Shown: one piece after another, positions 13,030-24,898 of the stretch
Layout: each line of letters begins with the position of its first letter
Numbering within the stretch: the stretch's first letter is position 1
Assembly (NCBI GenBank): GCA_025716815.1
Contig: JAIXMN010000002.1
Location: forward strand, 1,054,001-1,118,000
DNA length: 64,000 bases
Source: Dichotomocladium elegans
Lineage: Eukaryota > Mucoromycota > Mucoromycetes > Mucorales > Lichtheimiaceae
Direction of reading: 5' to 3'
The notes under the pieces: generated by a model
The model's database searches: none
What the model saw: only the letters and a program-made list of their open reading frames with translations
Told to the model about the DNA's origin: nothing
Position numbers and translations under genes: made by a program

Positions 13030-15054
13030 ATGCCTTACCTTCGGGTAATTCCGACGCATTTTATTCAATCCAGGGCACGACGACCACTGTGTCGATCGGT
13101 AAGTGGTCTCAGGTTTGTGTCCACAAGCAACTGCTCATTGTTTTTTGGTCTGTATTTTTTCGCTTCCGTCGTCCAACCTTCTTGCGCAACTTTTAGCTCT
13201 CATCAACAACACGGGCACTGTCCGATGCTGGCATTCCGCAGGTAATGGTCGAACCGATCGGTTTTTCTTCCACAGTCCGTTTCTTGACATGCAGCCCAGT
13301 CCGTCCTGAAAGTACGTGTGTGTGTGTAGGCCCAAGTCTTACATAGAAAAATACTAGGCGCACGGATGTTTATTCTTAACAGGCCTGAGAAACTCAACGC
13401 GCTCACCTTGTCCATGATACGAAATATCGCTCCACAACTCAAGGTTAGAAATATTACATGTATTTTTGAAGTAGATGGCAAGCTAAAGATGAGTGGTTTT
13501 TTAATCAAGGCATGGGACGTGTCCAAACTGGCCAAATTTATTATCATCAAAGGCGTGGGTGAAGGGCGGTTTTGTGCAGGTGACGACATTTTAGGTGTGT
13601 GTCTATTGTTTTCTCTTCTCGTTCTCCCCCAGCACTGAAAGAATAATTAATGGTGGTGGCGAACCATATGTGCAGATATCCTCCTCAAGGTCAGAGCGAA
13701 AGATCCCGATTCACTCCATTTTTTCCAAGAAAAAAATCGACTGGTACAGATGATCTCGACGCTACAAACACCGTATATTTCTATTCTTGACGGATATGCA
13801 TGTAAGGCTGTTGGTGTGGCGGCCGCTATAAAGAAGATTGAACGGATGAACTAACTGCATTTTTTCAGTGGGCGGTGCAGTGGGGTTATTTGCGCATGGT
13901 CCTTTCCGGATCGCCACAGAGCGAACCATATTTGCGATACCCGAAGTAAGCATCGGCCTCTTCCCTGGCTCGGGAGGAAGCTTCTTTCTACCCAGACTTG
14001 ATGGCGAGATCGGAGCATATATGGCATTAACTGGAAGTCGTATAGAGGGTGTAGACACATTGTAAGTTTGAATAATATGCGGTTCATGAAGAAAATCATT
14101 CACATCCATTTCATATGTTAAGTTATACAGGTATTGCGACCCATTACGTACCTTCTGGGCGACTTGGGGCCCTTGAGGAGCGTCTTACAGATCTTGAGAC
14201 CTCTGACCATGAAGTCATCCACCGCGTCATCGAAGAGTTCGTCGAACCATTATCGCCTGAGAAGACAGGTCTTGCTCAGGCCCAACGAGATTCCATTGAT
14301 AGGTAAACGATTAATACTCTCAGTGTCGGTTGCATTCCAGTGTACGATTAACGCCGCCTCCCCCTCAAAATCGAAGATGTTTCCGGTACGACACTGTAGA
14401 GGAGATCTTGGCCGCTCTAGAGCGCGAAAAACAAACGGCTTGGGTGCGCGAAACAAAACACCGGATTCTCTCATCCTCTCCATCAAGTCTCAAAGTGACA
14501 CTGAGGTCCTTGCGGAAGGGCCGCTCCATGACCCTGTGCCAATGTTTGAAAATGGAATTCGATTTGGTCCAGAAATTCATGGTATGCTGAATAGATATAT
14601 GCACGCCTTTCCTCCGCTTACAGACCGGGATATGTATGATATGCAGGTCACAAAAGACTTTGATCAAGGCATCGATGCGACCTTCATTAGCAAACCACGT
14701 AGGAAACCGATGTGGGATCCGCGAACCCTCCAGGAATTATCTGAGGACGACGTCGACCAATTGTACTTTACTGACCCCTCACCAAACGAACTCACCTTTC
14801 CCTCCAACCTTGACATGCGGAATTATCCTTATGCGAGGTACACCCTCCCGTCTGAAGACAGCGTCCGACAAGCTATCACAGGCGAAGGGCCAGAGTTTGG
14901 TCCCGATAATAGGTTAAAGACAGAACGCGAGATCATGGATTGGTTCGTCAAAGGAAGTCAAGGAAAACGTGGTGTTCGAGAGAAACTTGTAGATATTCTC
15001 GCGCGCAAAACTACTTCGACTGATGAGGGTCTTGTATGGAACTACTCTCCCTGA
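13030..15054 (+). CDS. 3-hydroxyisobutyryl-CoA hydrolase-like protein, mitochondrial (HIBCH/Ehd3 family)
   Basis: Nine exons: 13030-13098, 13197-13241, 13330-13443, 13510-13594, 13676-13801, 13869-14061, 14123-14302, 14341-14581, 14647-15054; 486 residues. The N-terminus ([20 protein letters not shown]) is basic, Ser/Arg-rich and acid-free, as in a mitochondrial targeting peptide. The crotonase core follows: [24 protein letters not shown] (oxyanion-hole loop), [19 protein letters not shown], and [20 protein letters not shown]. The C-terminal HIBCH extension contains [30 protein letters not shown] and [10 protein letters not shown]. Family members hydrolyse 3-hydroxyisobutyryl-CoA in valine breakdown, and fungal relatives also serve as mitoribosomal protein mS47. 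The usual Asp after LFP is Gly here, which may mean lost hydrolase activity. One intron is only 38 nt (14303-14340). Confidence 0.9.
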
Positions 15055-16124
15055 TTCGGTTCTCCTCTTTCATCCCACGGCTCAGTGCATTACTTGTATA
15101 TGCTATTTCGCTTCGATCCACTATTATTCTCTCTTCGATTTACCTTATCTTATTACATACACATACACATATAACACTCTTTATCTTGTTTATAAATATG
15201 TATCATGGCCACGCTTTGCTCACTAGAGATTCAGAGGTAGCAGTACAAAAGCACACATAGGCAAAGGGACAGTCCAACGTGTACACTTTTTCTTCCACGA
15301 AAAAAAAAAGATTCCATTGGGTGAATGGGCATAAAAAGCATTCTTGCGTCTACGGTGTCTCATGTTATTGATACGCCGTCGCATAGTACAGGCGTGCTCT
15401 CACCCACGTTCGCCTCAATATCATTGATGTGTCCAGTAGCAGGACTAAGCTAGAAGCAAGGCTCGATAGAAGTCCTAAAGTGCAACTGGATAAGATGCAA
15501 ATGTTGCAGATAGACATGCGTCCTACGAGGGAGCAGATGGGAGTGTGCGTGCATGCAGAATTCGCTTCCGTCAAGAAAAGGATTGCATGAATCTGCTGAA
15601 AGGGAATACAGTAATGCTTCGCATGGTGATAATGAGTCGACTCCATCGAAACGGATACCATCAATCACATGTCATTGTTGAAAATTTATTTATTCCCCTG
15701 CAAGTGGCCCATCCGCTTGTAGCGCGCTTACATTCTTCTTGGAATATTGATTGAGCCTACACCCTCGTTTTCCAAGCTACAAAGAGTTATCGGCAGCCAC
15801 ACATATCACAAAAAGGCCCCTGCCATCGTGCTGTCATGGCGGTCGCGCAGGGTATGATCCAGAGGCGCCTTACCAGTCCAGCGAAACGGTTTGCACGCTC
15901 TTAGTTTTCTTGTGTGTCCGATAGCTGTATGCAGTTTACCGGATCGGCTGGGGTGTTACATTTGACGGAAGAAGACAATCATGGTATGGTTCAACATCGA
16001 GGGTTCCCTCATCTCTCCTCTTTCGGTTCTTTTATATTGCATCAATCTAGTGCTTATTTTGCAAAATAACTTTCGTACACAAGGTAAAAAGTTTCGGATA
16101 AAATGATCGGAAACATTAACCCAC
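15055..16124. other. Intergenic, no gene recognised
   Basis: AT-rich just downstream of the hydrolase, with short open frames on both strands that match nothing I know. The final part leads into the dispersed repeat upstream of Ku80. Confidence 0.45.
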
Positions 16125-16290
16125 CCCGTTTAAACTTTGGAGCACCACCCGGATCATCAACTACGGGTGCGAAGGGTCAATCTACAAAAGACGGAAGGCG
16201 TTGGACTCGAATAAAACGCGCAAGTCGATATAAAGGTTCCAGCAGGCGTAAAGAATTTCTGGGCAAACCCCGACTTCTATTTTTGTGATC
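16125..16290 (+). repeat. Dispersed repeat fragment, copy B
   Basis: Longest copy of the element also seen at 3790-3930 and 12660-12770. It contains an open frame from an ATG at 16103 that reads SSTTGAKGQSTKDGRRW and ends LGKPRLLFL. It stops 74 bp before the Ku80 start codon. Confidence 0.65.
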
Positions 16291-16363
16291 TTCAGAACTG
16301 CTTAGGGCGCGACTTCATTTTTGGAAAACAGTTTATGCTATTTGCGCAGCGCTACCGACGACA

Positions 16364-19300
16364 ATGGTGTACATGAAAAAAGCAACCGCATATGTTCTCG
16401 ATTGCGCGCCTTACATGGGCAGCATTTCGCAGGGGCGTGAAAAGACCATATTCCAAGAGGCTAAGGAAATGATCCTGGGCCGATTGGAAGCAAGAGTAGG
16501 TGCAATACGCGTGCGCATAATCATTTGGCCTTTGACATTCCTCCCTAAAGGTACTGGCCGGCCGCAAAACAGACATGGCCTGTGTCATTCTTTCAAGTAC
16601 TGAGGGTATGTTTCTGTCGGGGCTCTCAGGTGAGGGAGGACGTACCATATACTAACAGATCCTTTCTATCAGAAACCGATAACATTATCGCCGCTATGCA
16701 GCCCGGCGAGTACGAACACGTTACAGACTTGTGTAAAATCGAGCTACCGACAGTACAGACACTCAGGAAACTCGCGAATGCGCCTCTCATGGAGTCTAAT
16801 CAACACGTAGCTGATGGTAAATATGAACTTATCTGCAAGTTAAAAGCACGAATATAAATCTTTTTTTGCAGTTTTCGATGCTTTGATTGTGGCGATGGAG
16901 AACATTCGATCTCACTGTCGTCAACTGAAATATGAAAAACGTATACAGCTTATCACCACGCTGGATGGCATGATTGACTGGCGGGATATTCCTGAAGTCC
17001 AAAACCAATTGAATAACCAAAACATATCTCTCACAGTGTTGTAAGTCTGCCGCCTGGGGGGGGGATGATCACACGGCTGAGAAAGGGTGTATCTGGGCTT
17101 CATCCACTCACAATGCAATGTACCCGGCCTTTGCAGCTGTGTCGGACTGGACGACATCAATAGTGGGAAAAGTGAACAGTCAACTTCACTTCAAGTAAGG
17201 CAACAGAATAAGCGAACATAAGAAAAGGAAATAAGCCGCTTCAACTCAACCGTCGTAGGAAACAAATGCGGAGCGCTGGAAAGAGTTTATCTCTGGCATC
17301 GAGTCTGGGAACTTGTTGGATTTCGAAGTGGCTCGCAAGGAGATGCAAGGCTTCACTAAGGACGAAGTCCTGTCATCAGCCTCCTTCCGCGGATATCTCA
17401 CCTTGGGTGATCCCGTCTACTTTCCAGAGACCTCTTTAAAGATAAGCATCAATATGTATATCCATTCATCTCCAGCAAAGGTTCCCTCAGCCAAAAAATG
17501 GTCCACTCTCTCCAATACGCTCGGCACCCAGTCCGACGAACGTTCACATGCGGTTATCACTGAAAAGACATACCGATTAAAGCCGTCTGCCTATGAAGAT
17601 GCAGATGAAGCAGGGGATGCGGCGGCCTTGGAGATAGAAAAAGTCGTTGACGAAAGCAGCATCGAGAAGGCATATAAGCTAGGTGCGACCCTAGTCACCG
17701 TGTTCAAGGAAGTCGAGGATTTCCTCAAGATTCGCACCACTCCTGGAATGGCGATCATTGGCTTTTACCGGCGGGATTGTGTACTTAATTTCTTATTTCT
17801 ATTTGACCTTTATGAAAAAGAATCAAACTCACATGGACGTGGTACCTAGGTTCCTCGATACTACATGCGTGGAAATACCTATTTTGTTCTTGCAGGCTCC
17901 AGCAATCCCCGGTTTGCCGGACGAGCCATTTCCGCACTTGCGCATGCCTTGCGACGGAACGATGCAGTTGCGCTAGTCAGACATGTCACACGCGATAATG
18001 TCCCGCCAAAGATCGGTATTCTGATACCATTCTTTGCAGAAGACGTGGATTGCCTTCGATTTGTCCAGGTATGTATTCAGTAGGCGAAATGCATATATCA
18101 TCCAAAGGAAGGACCATTATCATCCAACATTCTTCTGTAGATTGCCTATGCAGATGATGTACGCCATTTCAAGTTTACTTCGCTTGATAAGGTCATGAAA
18201 GTCTCAGGAAAGGAGGTCGTGAAGGATCACCCTTTGCTACCTTCGTCCGAAGCGCTAGATGCAATGGGCAATTTTATTGATTCTATGGATCTGGGCATCT
18301 TGGGAAAAGACGAAAATGGGTAAAGGTATGGTACAGGGCACCCGTTAGCACATATACTTATGCCAGGAACAGAAGAGGATATCCTGATCCGGAGAATACG
18401 TTCAACCCCTATATCTGGAGACTCAACCGGGCTATTATCATGCGACTGTATAATCCAGATGCGCCGCTACCAAATCTCGATCCGATGCTTCAAAAACAGC
18501 TTGAACCTCCACCAAAACTCGTGGAGAACTCAAAACATCACGTGGAAACTCTGAAGAGGGTTCTTGATATTAAAAAAGGTAGGGCGGAATCATAAGCAAA
18601 GTTCGCTCTCTAGACTGACACAAACGACTTGTTCTGCACGTAACAGTGGATCGAACCAAAAAAAGAACCCGATATGAGGCTCCAGGCGTTGCAGAGGCTG
18701 ACATACACAAACAGCCCGTCGAGGATATTATCAATATGAGCCGATCCGAAGCACCAGACGATGTAGGGCAGTTGCTCAAGAATTCCAAGCGCATCCGTGA
18801 GATCTCTGCAGTGGATCCTGTCGGCGATTTCAAAAACATGATAAGCAATACTGAGGAAGACCTTGTGACTCAAGGTAAGCAAAAGAAGGATGCGATGCCG
18901 CGGTCGAAAGGCTGACAATTTCCATAAAGCTGTTGAGCAAATGGCAAAGATGATTGTGAATTTGGTCACAACGTCCTTTGGTGACCAATACTATTCACGA
19001 TCTATCGATTACCTTAAGCTGCTTCGAGAGACGGCCGCCAAAGAGAATGAATCCGAGCCATTTAATAATCTCATGTTCCAACTCAAAGCAATATGCGATC
19101 CCAGCAATCCTCAGTCCCGAAGACTAGACTTTTGGAAACTTCTGAAGGACAACCAGATTACTCTGATAACAAACAAAGAAGCCTCTGATAGTGGTCGTAC
19201 TCCTGAGGATGCTGAGGATGTGAGTATCTACATTTCGCGCGATTTCTGTAACTAATGTGTCTGTATAGTATTACAAAGACCTTGGAAAATCGATGGAAGG

Positions 19301-19440
19301 CACGCATACAGGACCGACGGATGAGAATGAGGAGGCACTTGACATTGAGGATATTGTAGGTTTATTATTACAAGGTTGAAGCAGGCTGCAGATTTGATTA
19401 CTAACGAAGTGCTCCTTCCCAGCTTGGCATGATGGAATAA
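16364..19440 (+). CDS. KU80: Ku80, DNA-end-binding subunit of the Ku heterodimer
   Basis: Thirteen exons: 16364-16495, 16551-16605, 16673-16816, 16872-17040, 17137-17194, 17259-17780, 17850-18068, 18141-18319, 18367-18578, 18647-18874, 18930-19219, 19269-19355, 19423-19440; 770 residues, normal for the family. The N-terminal von Willebrand-like domain starts KATAYVLDCAPYMGS and includes GRKTDMACVILSSTE. The Ku core gives VPRYYMRGNTYFVLAGSSNP and DPENTFNPYIWRLNRAI. The Ku80 C-terminal helical domain includes AVEQMAKMIVNLVTTSFGDQ, and the protein ends EEALDIEDILGMME. With Ku70 it forms the ring that binds DNA ends, starts non-homologous end joining and protects telomeres. Acceptors are preceded by CTAAC-type branch sites in at least two introns (near 16661 and 19401). 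The stop overlaps the reading frame of the next gene. Confidence 0.95.
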
Positions 19441-19661
19441 TGTTGAATAAACGTATGCATTTTTTAAAACCCGTAGAAAAATTCGCTTCTTTTTATCCAT
19501 CTTTGAAAAATACACGAAGCAGGCAAGCCGGACGCAGCCGACTCATGACGAGCAACATGCTCATGCTCATAGCTTTTGCATTTGTTTTGGCTTTTTTTAC
19601 GATTACGCGTACATCGGATAGACGCTTTTCAGACACCCTCTCGAATTACGCAGAACAGAGC

Positions 19662-20738
19662 ATGGCATCCGCTTTAACTTCAGTTATCATTGGTGCAAAG
19701 GCAAAGCACACAGCCACGGTATTTTGGTTCCATGGCCTCGGCGATTCCGGCGCAGGATGGTCGTTCCTTGCTGAGGAACTGTCTGGCGTATTCCCTCATA
19801 TTAAGTGGGTCCTGCCAAACGCGTAAGTGAGCGAAGAGCGAATGAGCTACTTTCTTCCGTTCTTGTTTTGCTGATCCCTCGCCGATGGTTAGTGCCATGT
19901 TGCCTATTACTTTAAACCAAGGTTTTCGCATGCCAGGTGCGTCTGAAAGGGGAAAAGGGAGAAAGGCTATTTGGACTAACAAGCATAAGCATCTTTGTAC
20001 AGCTTGGTTTGACTTATCCGGCTTGGACCGCTCGGTGGCCAGCAACCAGGATAAGAAAGGGATACTTGCCTCGATGGCTTCGTGTAAGTGGTAGTAGAGA
20101 TCATGTAGGAAGAGCCAGCGGTGTAAGAGAAACAGATAGAGAGAGGGTGTAGGATTGCATGCTCAAGTCTGGCATAGTGAACACATTGATCCGACAAGAG
20201 ATCGAGAGCGGTATTCCTAGCGATCGCATTGTGGTGGGTGGTTTCTCTCAAGGTACGCATGTGTATGGAAGGCGACGCTTTTTTTCATCGTCCTAAACGG
20301 ATGGGCAATAGGATGTGTCATGTCACTGCTAGTTGGACTGACATCCGAATACAAGTTTGGTGGAGTAATCGGATGCAGCGGCTGGTTAGGACTGCATGAT
20401 GAATTCCCAAAGGTAAAGAATGCAACAAAGGGCCACTTGTCTTATGGCAGGATTTTTTTGTACCGTCTTGACGCGTATTCGGGTTTTCCCACTCTTATTA
20501 CGATACCCTAAAACGATAGATGGCATCGGACGCCAACAAGAAAACACCTGTGCTCATTTGTCATGGTGATGCCGATCCTGTTGTGAACTACTCTTTCGGC
20601 AAAGAGTCCGCAGAGATACTCGAGAAACTCGGCTACAACGTCAAATTTAACACGTACCCTGGCCTTGTGCATTCGGCGAGCCCCAAGGAACTTGGGGACA
20701 TTGCCCAATTTTTGAAGCAGCATCTGCCTCCTCTTTAA
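19662..20738 (+). CDS. Acyl-protein thioesterase / lysophospholipase (APT1 family)
   Basis: Exons 19662-19822, 19893-19936, 20003-20083, 20178-20252, 20312-20412, 20520-20738; 226 residues, the usual APT size. Alpha/beta-hydrolase with TVFWFHGLGDSGAGW, the nucleophile elbow GGFSQG (Ser), HGDADPVV (Asp) and GLVHSA (His). APT enzymes remove palmitate from Ras-like and G-alpha proteins. The frame stays open upstream to 19440, where ATG overlaps the Ku80 stop (TAATG). An in-frame ATG at 19545 would add 39 residues including a membrane helix (NMLMLIAFAFVLAFFTI), giving an anchored form. I chose 19662 because it gives the canonical protein. The ATG-proximal gap to Ku80 is only 105-221 bp, so promoter and Ku80 terminator must share space. 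Confidence 0.9.
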
Positions 20739-21221
20739 GAATATATATTCATCTATAACTATCTCCAACACCCGTCTTGGCAATAGAGAAAGAGAAAATC
20801 TATTTTACTCATGCGCATTTTTTTCTCACAAGGCTTGATCGGTAATCTGTGTGACCGTCCAACCCGATTTAGACTTCTGCATCCCAAAATGGTCAGAGCT
20901 TAGTAACAGACTCGGTGCACCTTATATACCCTGCCAACGCCTGATAAGATATCAAATAGAAAAAGAACCCCATCCACCGAAGATCTCTTATTTTCTAGAT
21001 GGACAATCGACGCATGGTCTTTCTAATCATCGTGAACGATAGTGTGGGCAAGAAATGACGAGGGAAAAGCTGAGGATCAAAAGAAATGCTAGTGAGAAAG
21101 GGGTGGGAGAGTTCTTTTTTAGTGCAAAAGCGATTGTGGCGTATAAAAAGAGCGTAGTGTTTCCGTGTTCCGCACATGCACGCAATTGCTTTCTTTTTCT
21201 TTTCTATTTTACTTTTTCAGG
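20739..21221. other. Intergenic region and 5' leader of the aldehyde dehydrogenase
   Basis: No gene. A pyrimidine tract ending TTTTTCAG abuts the ATG at 21222, so the 5' UTR may contain an intron whose acceptor is one base before the start codon. Confidence 0.5.
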
Positions 21222-23022
21222 ATGGCTCAGACGCAACCCGACCTTCAAACTGTCCGTCTTTCGAACGGCAAGCAGATCACTGGTATGTAGTCCAGAGTCT
21301 TCGCTCTCCTCTCCCGCCCGCACAGAGGATATATAAGATAACGTTAAATCGGATGGTGGCCCTTGATAGTTCACACGCAGCTCTTCATCAACAATGAGTT
21401 CGTGCCCGGCCACGGTCCTTTGATTGAGACAATCAACCCTGCCAACGAAGAAGTCATCTGCTCTGTCCACTCGGCGGATGCGCAGGATGTGGATGCCGCC
21501 GTGGCTTCAGCTTCCAGGTGCTTCAAGGAAACGTGGAGCAAGGTGGCTCCGTCCGAGCGTGGTCGGCTGATCAATCGTCTTGCAGACTTGATGGAGCGGG
21601 ACAAGGACGAGCTTGCGATCCTTGACGCTCTTGACAATGGTAAGGCCTTCACCATTGCCCGCGATGTCGACATCACCGAGTCCATTGGGTGTTACCGCTA
21701 CTTTGCCGGATGGGCCGACAAGATCCACGGGAAGACTATTGACACCACCCACGATAAGGTGTGCTATACACGCCATGAGCCTTTGGGTGTTGTCGGTGCT
21801 GTTATACCCTGGGTAAGAGCAAGACTAGATGTTTGGATAAGAGAAGTATAATCACTCACTACGGGGTATGGACCGCGGGAAATCACCTTGCAGAATTATC
21901 CTACCATGATGGCAGCCTGGAAGTTTGCTCCAGCTCTGGCAGCCGGCAATTGCAGTAAGTCTACCTTTGCTGAGGCGTTGGATAAAACGACATTTGACCA
22001 ACCCCATCGTAGTTGTCATGAAGACCTCTGAAATCACACCTTTGCCAGCCTATAAGTTTGCTGCTCTGGTCAAGGAAGCCGGCTTCCCTGCAGTAAGGAT
22101 AGAAGAGAAATACATGTCTGGAGGGGAAGGGCAGCAGGAAGACAAACTCATTTGATGTTCCTAGGGTGTTGTCAACATCATCACTGGCTATGGTCATACC
22201 ACGGGTGTCTATCTCTCCACCCATAAAGACGTCAGCAAGATGGCTTTCACTGGCTCGACCGTCACCGGTCGCAAGATTATGGAGTCCTCCTCGTCGAGCA
22301 ACCTCAAGAAGCTTCAGCTTGAGCTTGGTGGCAAGTCTGCCCAGATCGTGTGCGCCGATGCCGACCTCGTGTCAGCAGCTGAATGGGCCGCTGGCGGTAT
22401 TTTCAACAATCACGGCCAGAGCTGCAATGCAGGGTCCCGCATCTTGGTCCACGAGTCTGTCCACGACAAGTTTGTCGAGCTCTTTATCGAATGGACAAAG
22501 AAGAACGTGGTCATCGGCGATCCCTTTGATGAAGCTACGTTCCAGGGCCCGCAAATCAGCAAAGGTCAGTTTGACAAGATCCTGAACTACATTGACATTG
22601 GCAAGAAAGAGGGTGCGACTGTTGCGTATGGCGGCAAGCGTTGGGGCACCAAGGGCTACTATATTGAACCCACTGTGTTCATCAACTGCAAGAACTCGAT
22701 GCGCATCATGCAGGAAGAGATTTTTGGCCCTGTCGTCGGCATCGCCACCTTCAAGACCATTGACGAGGCGATCGACATGGCCAACGACTCTGATTACGGC
22801 TTGGCGGGAGGCGTCTACACCAAGGATCTCGACGTTGCCCTCAAGGTCTGCAATGCTATTAAGACCGGTACTATGTGGGTCAACTGCTTTGACGTATTTG
22901 ATCAGTCTACGCCATTTGGAGGCTACAAGCAGTCTGGGTTTGGCAAGGAGCTTGGCAAGTATGCGCTCCAAGAATACACCCAGGTCAAGGTTGTCAAGAT
23001 CCTTCTTTCCTCGAAAATCTAA
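21222..23022 (+). CDS. NAD(P)-dependent aldehyde dehydrogenase (ALDH1/2-like)
   Basis: Exons 21222-21282, 21370-21812, 21894-21954, 22013-22092, 22165-23022; 500 residues, full ALDH length. Motifs in order: LFINNEFVPG near the N-terminus, GVVGAVIPWNYPTMMAAWK, KTSEITPLPAYKFAAL, AFTGSTVTGRKIM (coenzyme fold), LELGGKSAQ (general base Glu), NHGQSCNAGSRILVHESVHD (catalytic Cys), EEIFGPVVGIATF and PFGGYKQSGFGKELG. The C-terminus matches cytosolic ALDH1/yeast Ald6-type enzymes, and no clear targeting peptide is present (MAQTQPDLQTVRLSNG). Expected role: oxidation of acetaldehyde or other aldehydes to acids with NAD or NADP. Confidence 0.95.
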
Positions 23023-23227
23023 ATACAGGGACGGGGTTTCTGTATACGCAAAAAGTATCCTGCCTTTCCATCGCTCTCACTTTTTCCCCGCACTAAAACT
23101 CTTCCCCAATTGTATATCCCGTTGTCTCTCTCTCTTTCGATAAACAAAGAAACCAAAAACATGAAGCAGAAACCTTCTCTTTATCGTGGGAAGAATCATC
23201 TAATAACCCGTTTCGTACACTGCAGCC

Positions 23228-23440
23228 TTGGGCAAGCTGTCATCTGTCTTTTTCCGGGCTAGCGTCTGTGCGAGTCTCAAGCTACATTTAGTAATACCTA
23301 ACTATGTCATTGCTCCTTGGATCATGCATGCTATGTTTCGTTTCACGTTCATAAGGAATCGAGCTCCATCAAGAAAACTGCAGTTCTTTTCTAAAGTTAA
23401 TGTCAGTCGTGTTCAACCAACGGTGAATATGTCCGGATGA
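23228..23440 (-). pseudogene. Tc1/mariner transposase fragment
   Basis: On the minus strand a short stretch reads FLDGARFLMNVKRNIACM, matching the first-Asp block of the 2170-3005 relic (LDEPGFHINMKRSMAW). Nothing else of the element is recognisable. It sits in the 3' space between the aldehyde dehydrogenase and the acetyltransferase gene, which converge here. Confidence 0.6.
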
Positions 23441-23546
23441 GCTTTTAGAGAGCGTGGTTTGCCGAGCTGTATGCCGCCGCATATCATTTTTTGGGTATAC
23501 GACTTTGGATATGTCATCTCGCGCAAAAGACCGATTTTTTATTTAT

Positions 23547-24856
23547 TTACCGCCGAAGCCGCAAGAAAAACGCGTTCTTACTGTACGAACTGTCCGATGG
23601 AAGATACTTGTCATAAAAATCTACAATAAACTCTTCAGGTTTGAAGCCAAATTTCTGATAGAGGATCTGTTTCCCAATGATATGTACAGGTTAGCATACT
23701 CATCAAGAAAAAAGACACTCTTTCGCTCCAATATTCGAGTTACCATGGCAGAGTTATTCGCCGATACATGGAGCGTGATATCTTTACTGATGGCAGTCTA
23801 TCGAAAAAGACGCGTGTATTCGTGGATTTATACTCTAACAACAACAGGAAATGCGTCCCCTTACCTGGAAGAGATGGTATAACATGAACCTTGGAAGGAG
23901 ATCATATCTATAAGCACATCGAGCAGGAACACACACACACACACAGATGAGAGACAAAAGATCGTGACTTACTGGCCGATACCTGCGTTGTCCCATCCCG
24001 GCAGCACAGCGATATAAGTCACATAAGCCTCGGGTGTCATGAATGCACATCCTACAACTAGTCGCTTATACAGCGCAACCACACTGAACTCTGGAAACAA
24101 AAGAGATTCGGATACATCGACACCGTCCCAAAAGCAACGTCTCAGCATCGTATTGACCTGCATGAGATGCTGTGGTTGAAAATAGACGTAATCAATGCTG
24201 TGTAGCTCGCGCTGCTGATAGTCAGGATGCCGGGCTTTTATCTGTTCCATCAGCATCATTCTTGGAGTAACGCTCTCGAAATCTCGTCTGATGTATGGCC
24301 TCAGTTTGCGGCCGTTCCACGACGATAGCCAGGGCTCATCCTTCGTCACGACGCGCTCGGGCCGTATTGGACCATAAAGCCTGGATGCAAAAGAGTTGTT
24401 GTAGGGTGTATAGGTGATATTGCATTCTGGTGAGGAGGGAGCGTGGCCATCTGTGACACCTGATACAAAGTTATCGGTGTGTGGTATATCTGCCTTAGCG
24501 TTAACGACTCCTGCACTGTTTGGTCGCAGTTGGTGCTCTGGCATCAGAGACTGTGTCTGTTTGTTTGTGATGTTGGGCATGACAGGGGTCAGCTCCGTAG
24601 AGGACCTCAGTTGTTTTGCCACAAACGAGTCGATATCGAACAGTTTTAGACCCAAACTTCGCTTTAGCTAAACATAAAAATGAGAACACCGAAAAGGGTA
24701 AGACAAAAAGCGGTTTGCATGTACCCTCCGAACGTTCAATTTGCGCTCGTAACGGGCAGCTACCGGTGGCAGTTTTTTCGATGCATTTCGCAGCCGCTCG
24801 AGCATTTGCCACTCCATCTGCTGTGTCAAGAAGGTTGGTACCGCAGAGGACCCTCT

Positions 24857-24898
<42 letters not shown>

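Noticed and set aside
14134..14646. Long continuous frame through 14134-15054 as one exon
   Set aside because: Its first 500 nt are out of the hydrolase frame; the family sequence runs in other frames with introns at 14303-14340 and 14582-14646.
23865..23907. Six-residue insertion in the GNAT loop of the KAT14-like protein
   Set aside because: Acceptor 23890 gives exact family spacing, so the longer exon is at most an alternative form.
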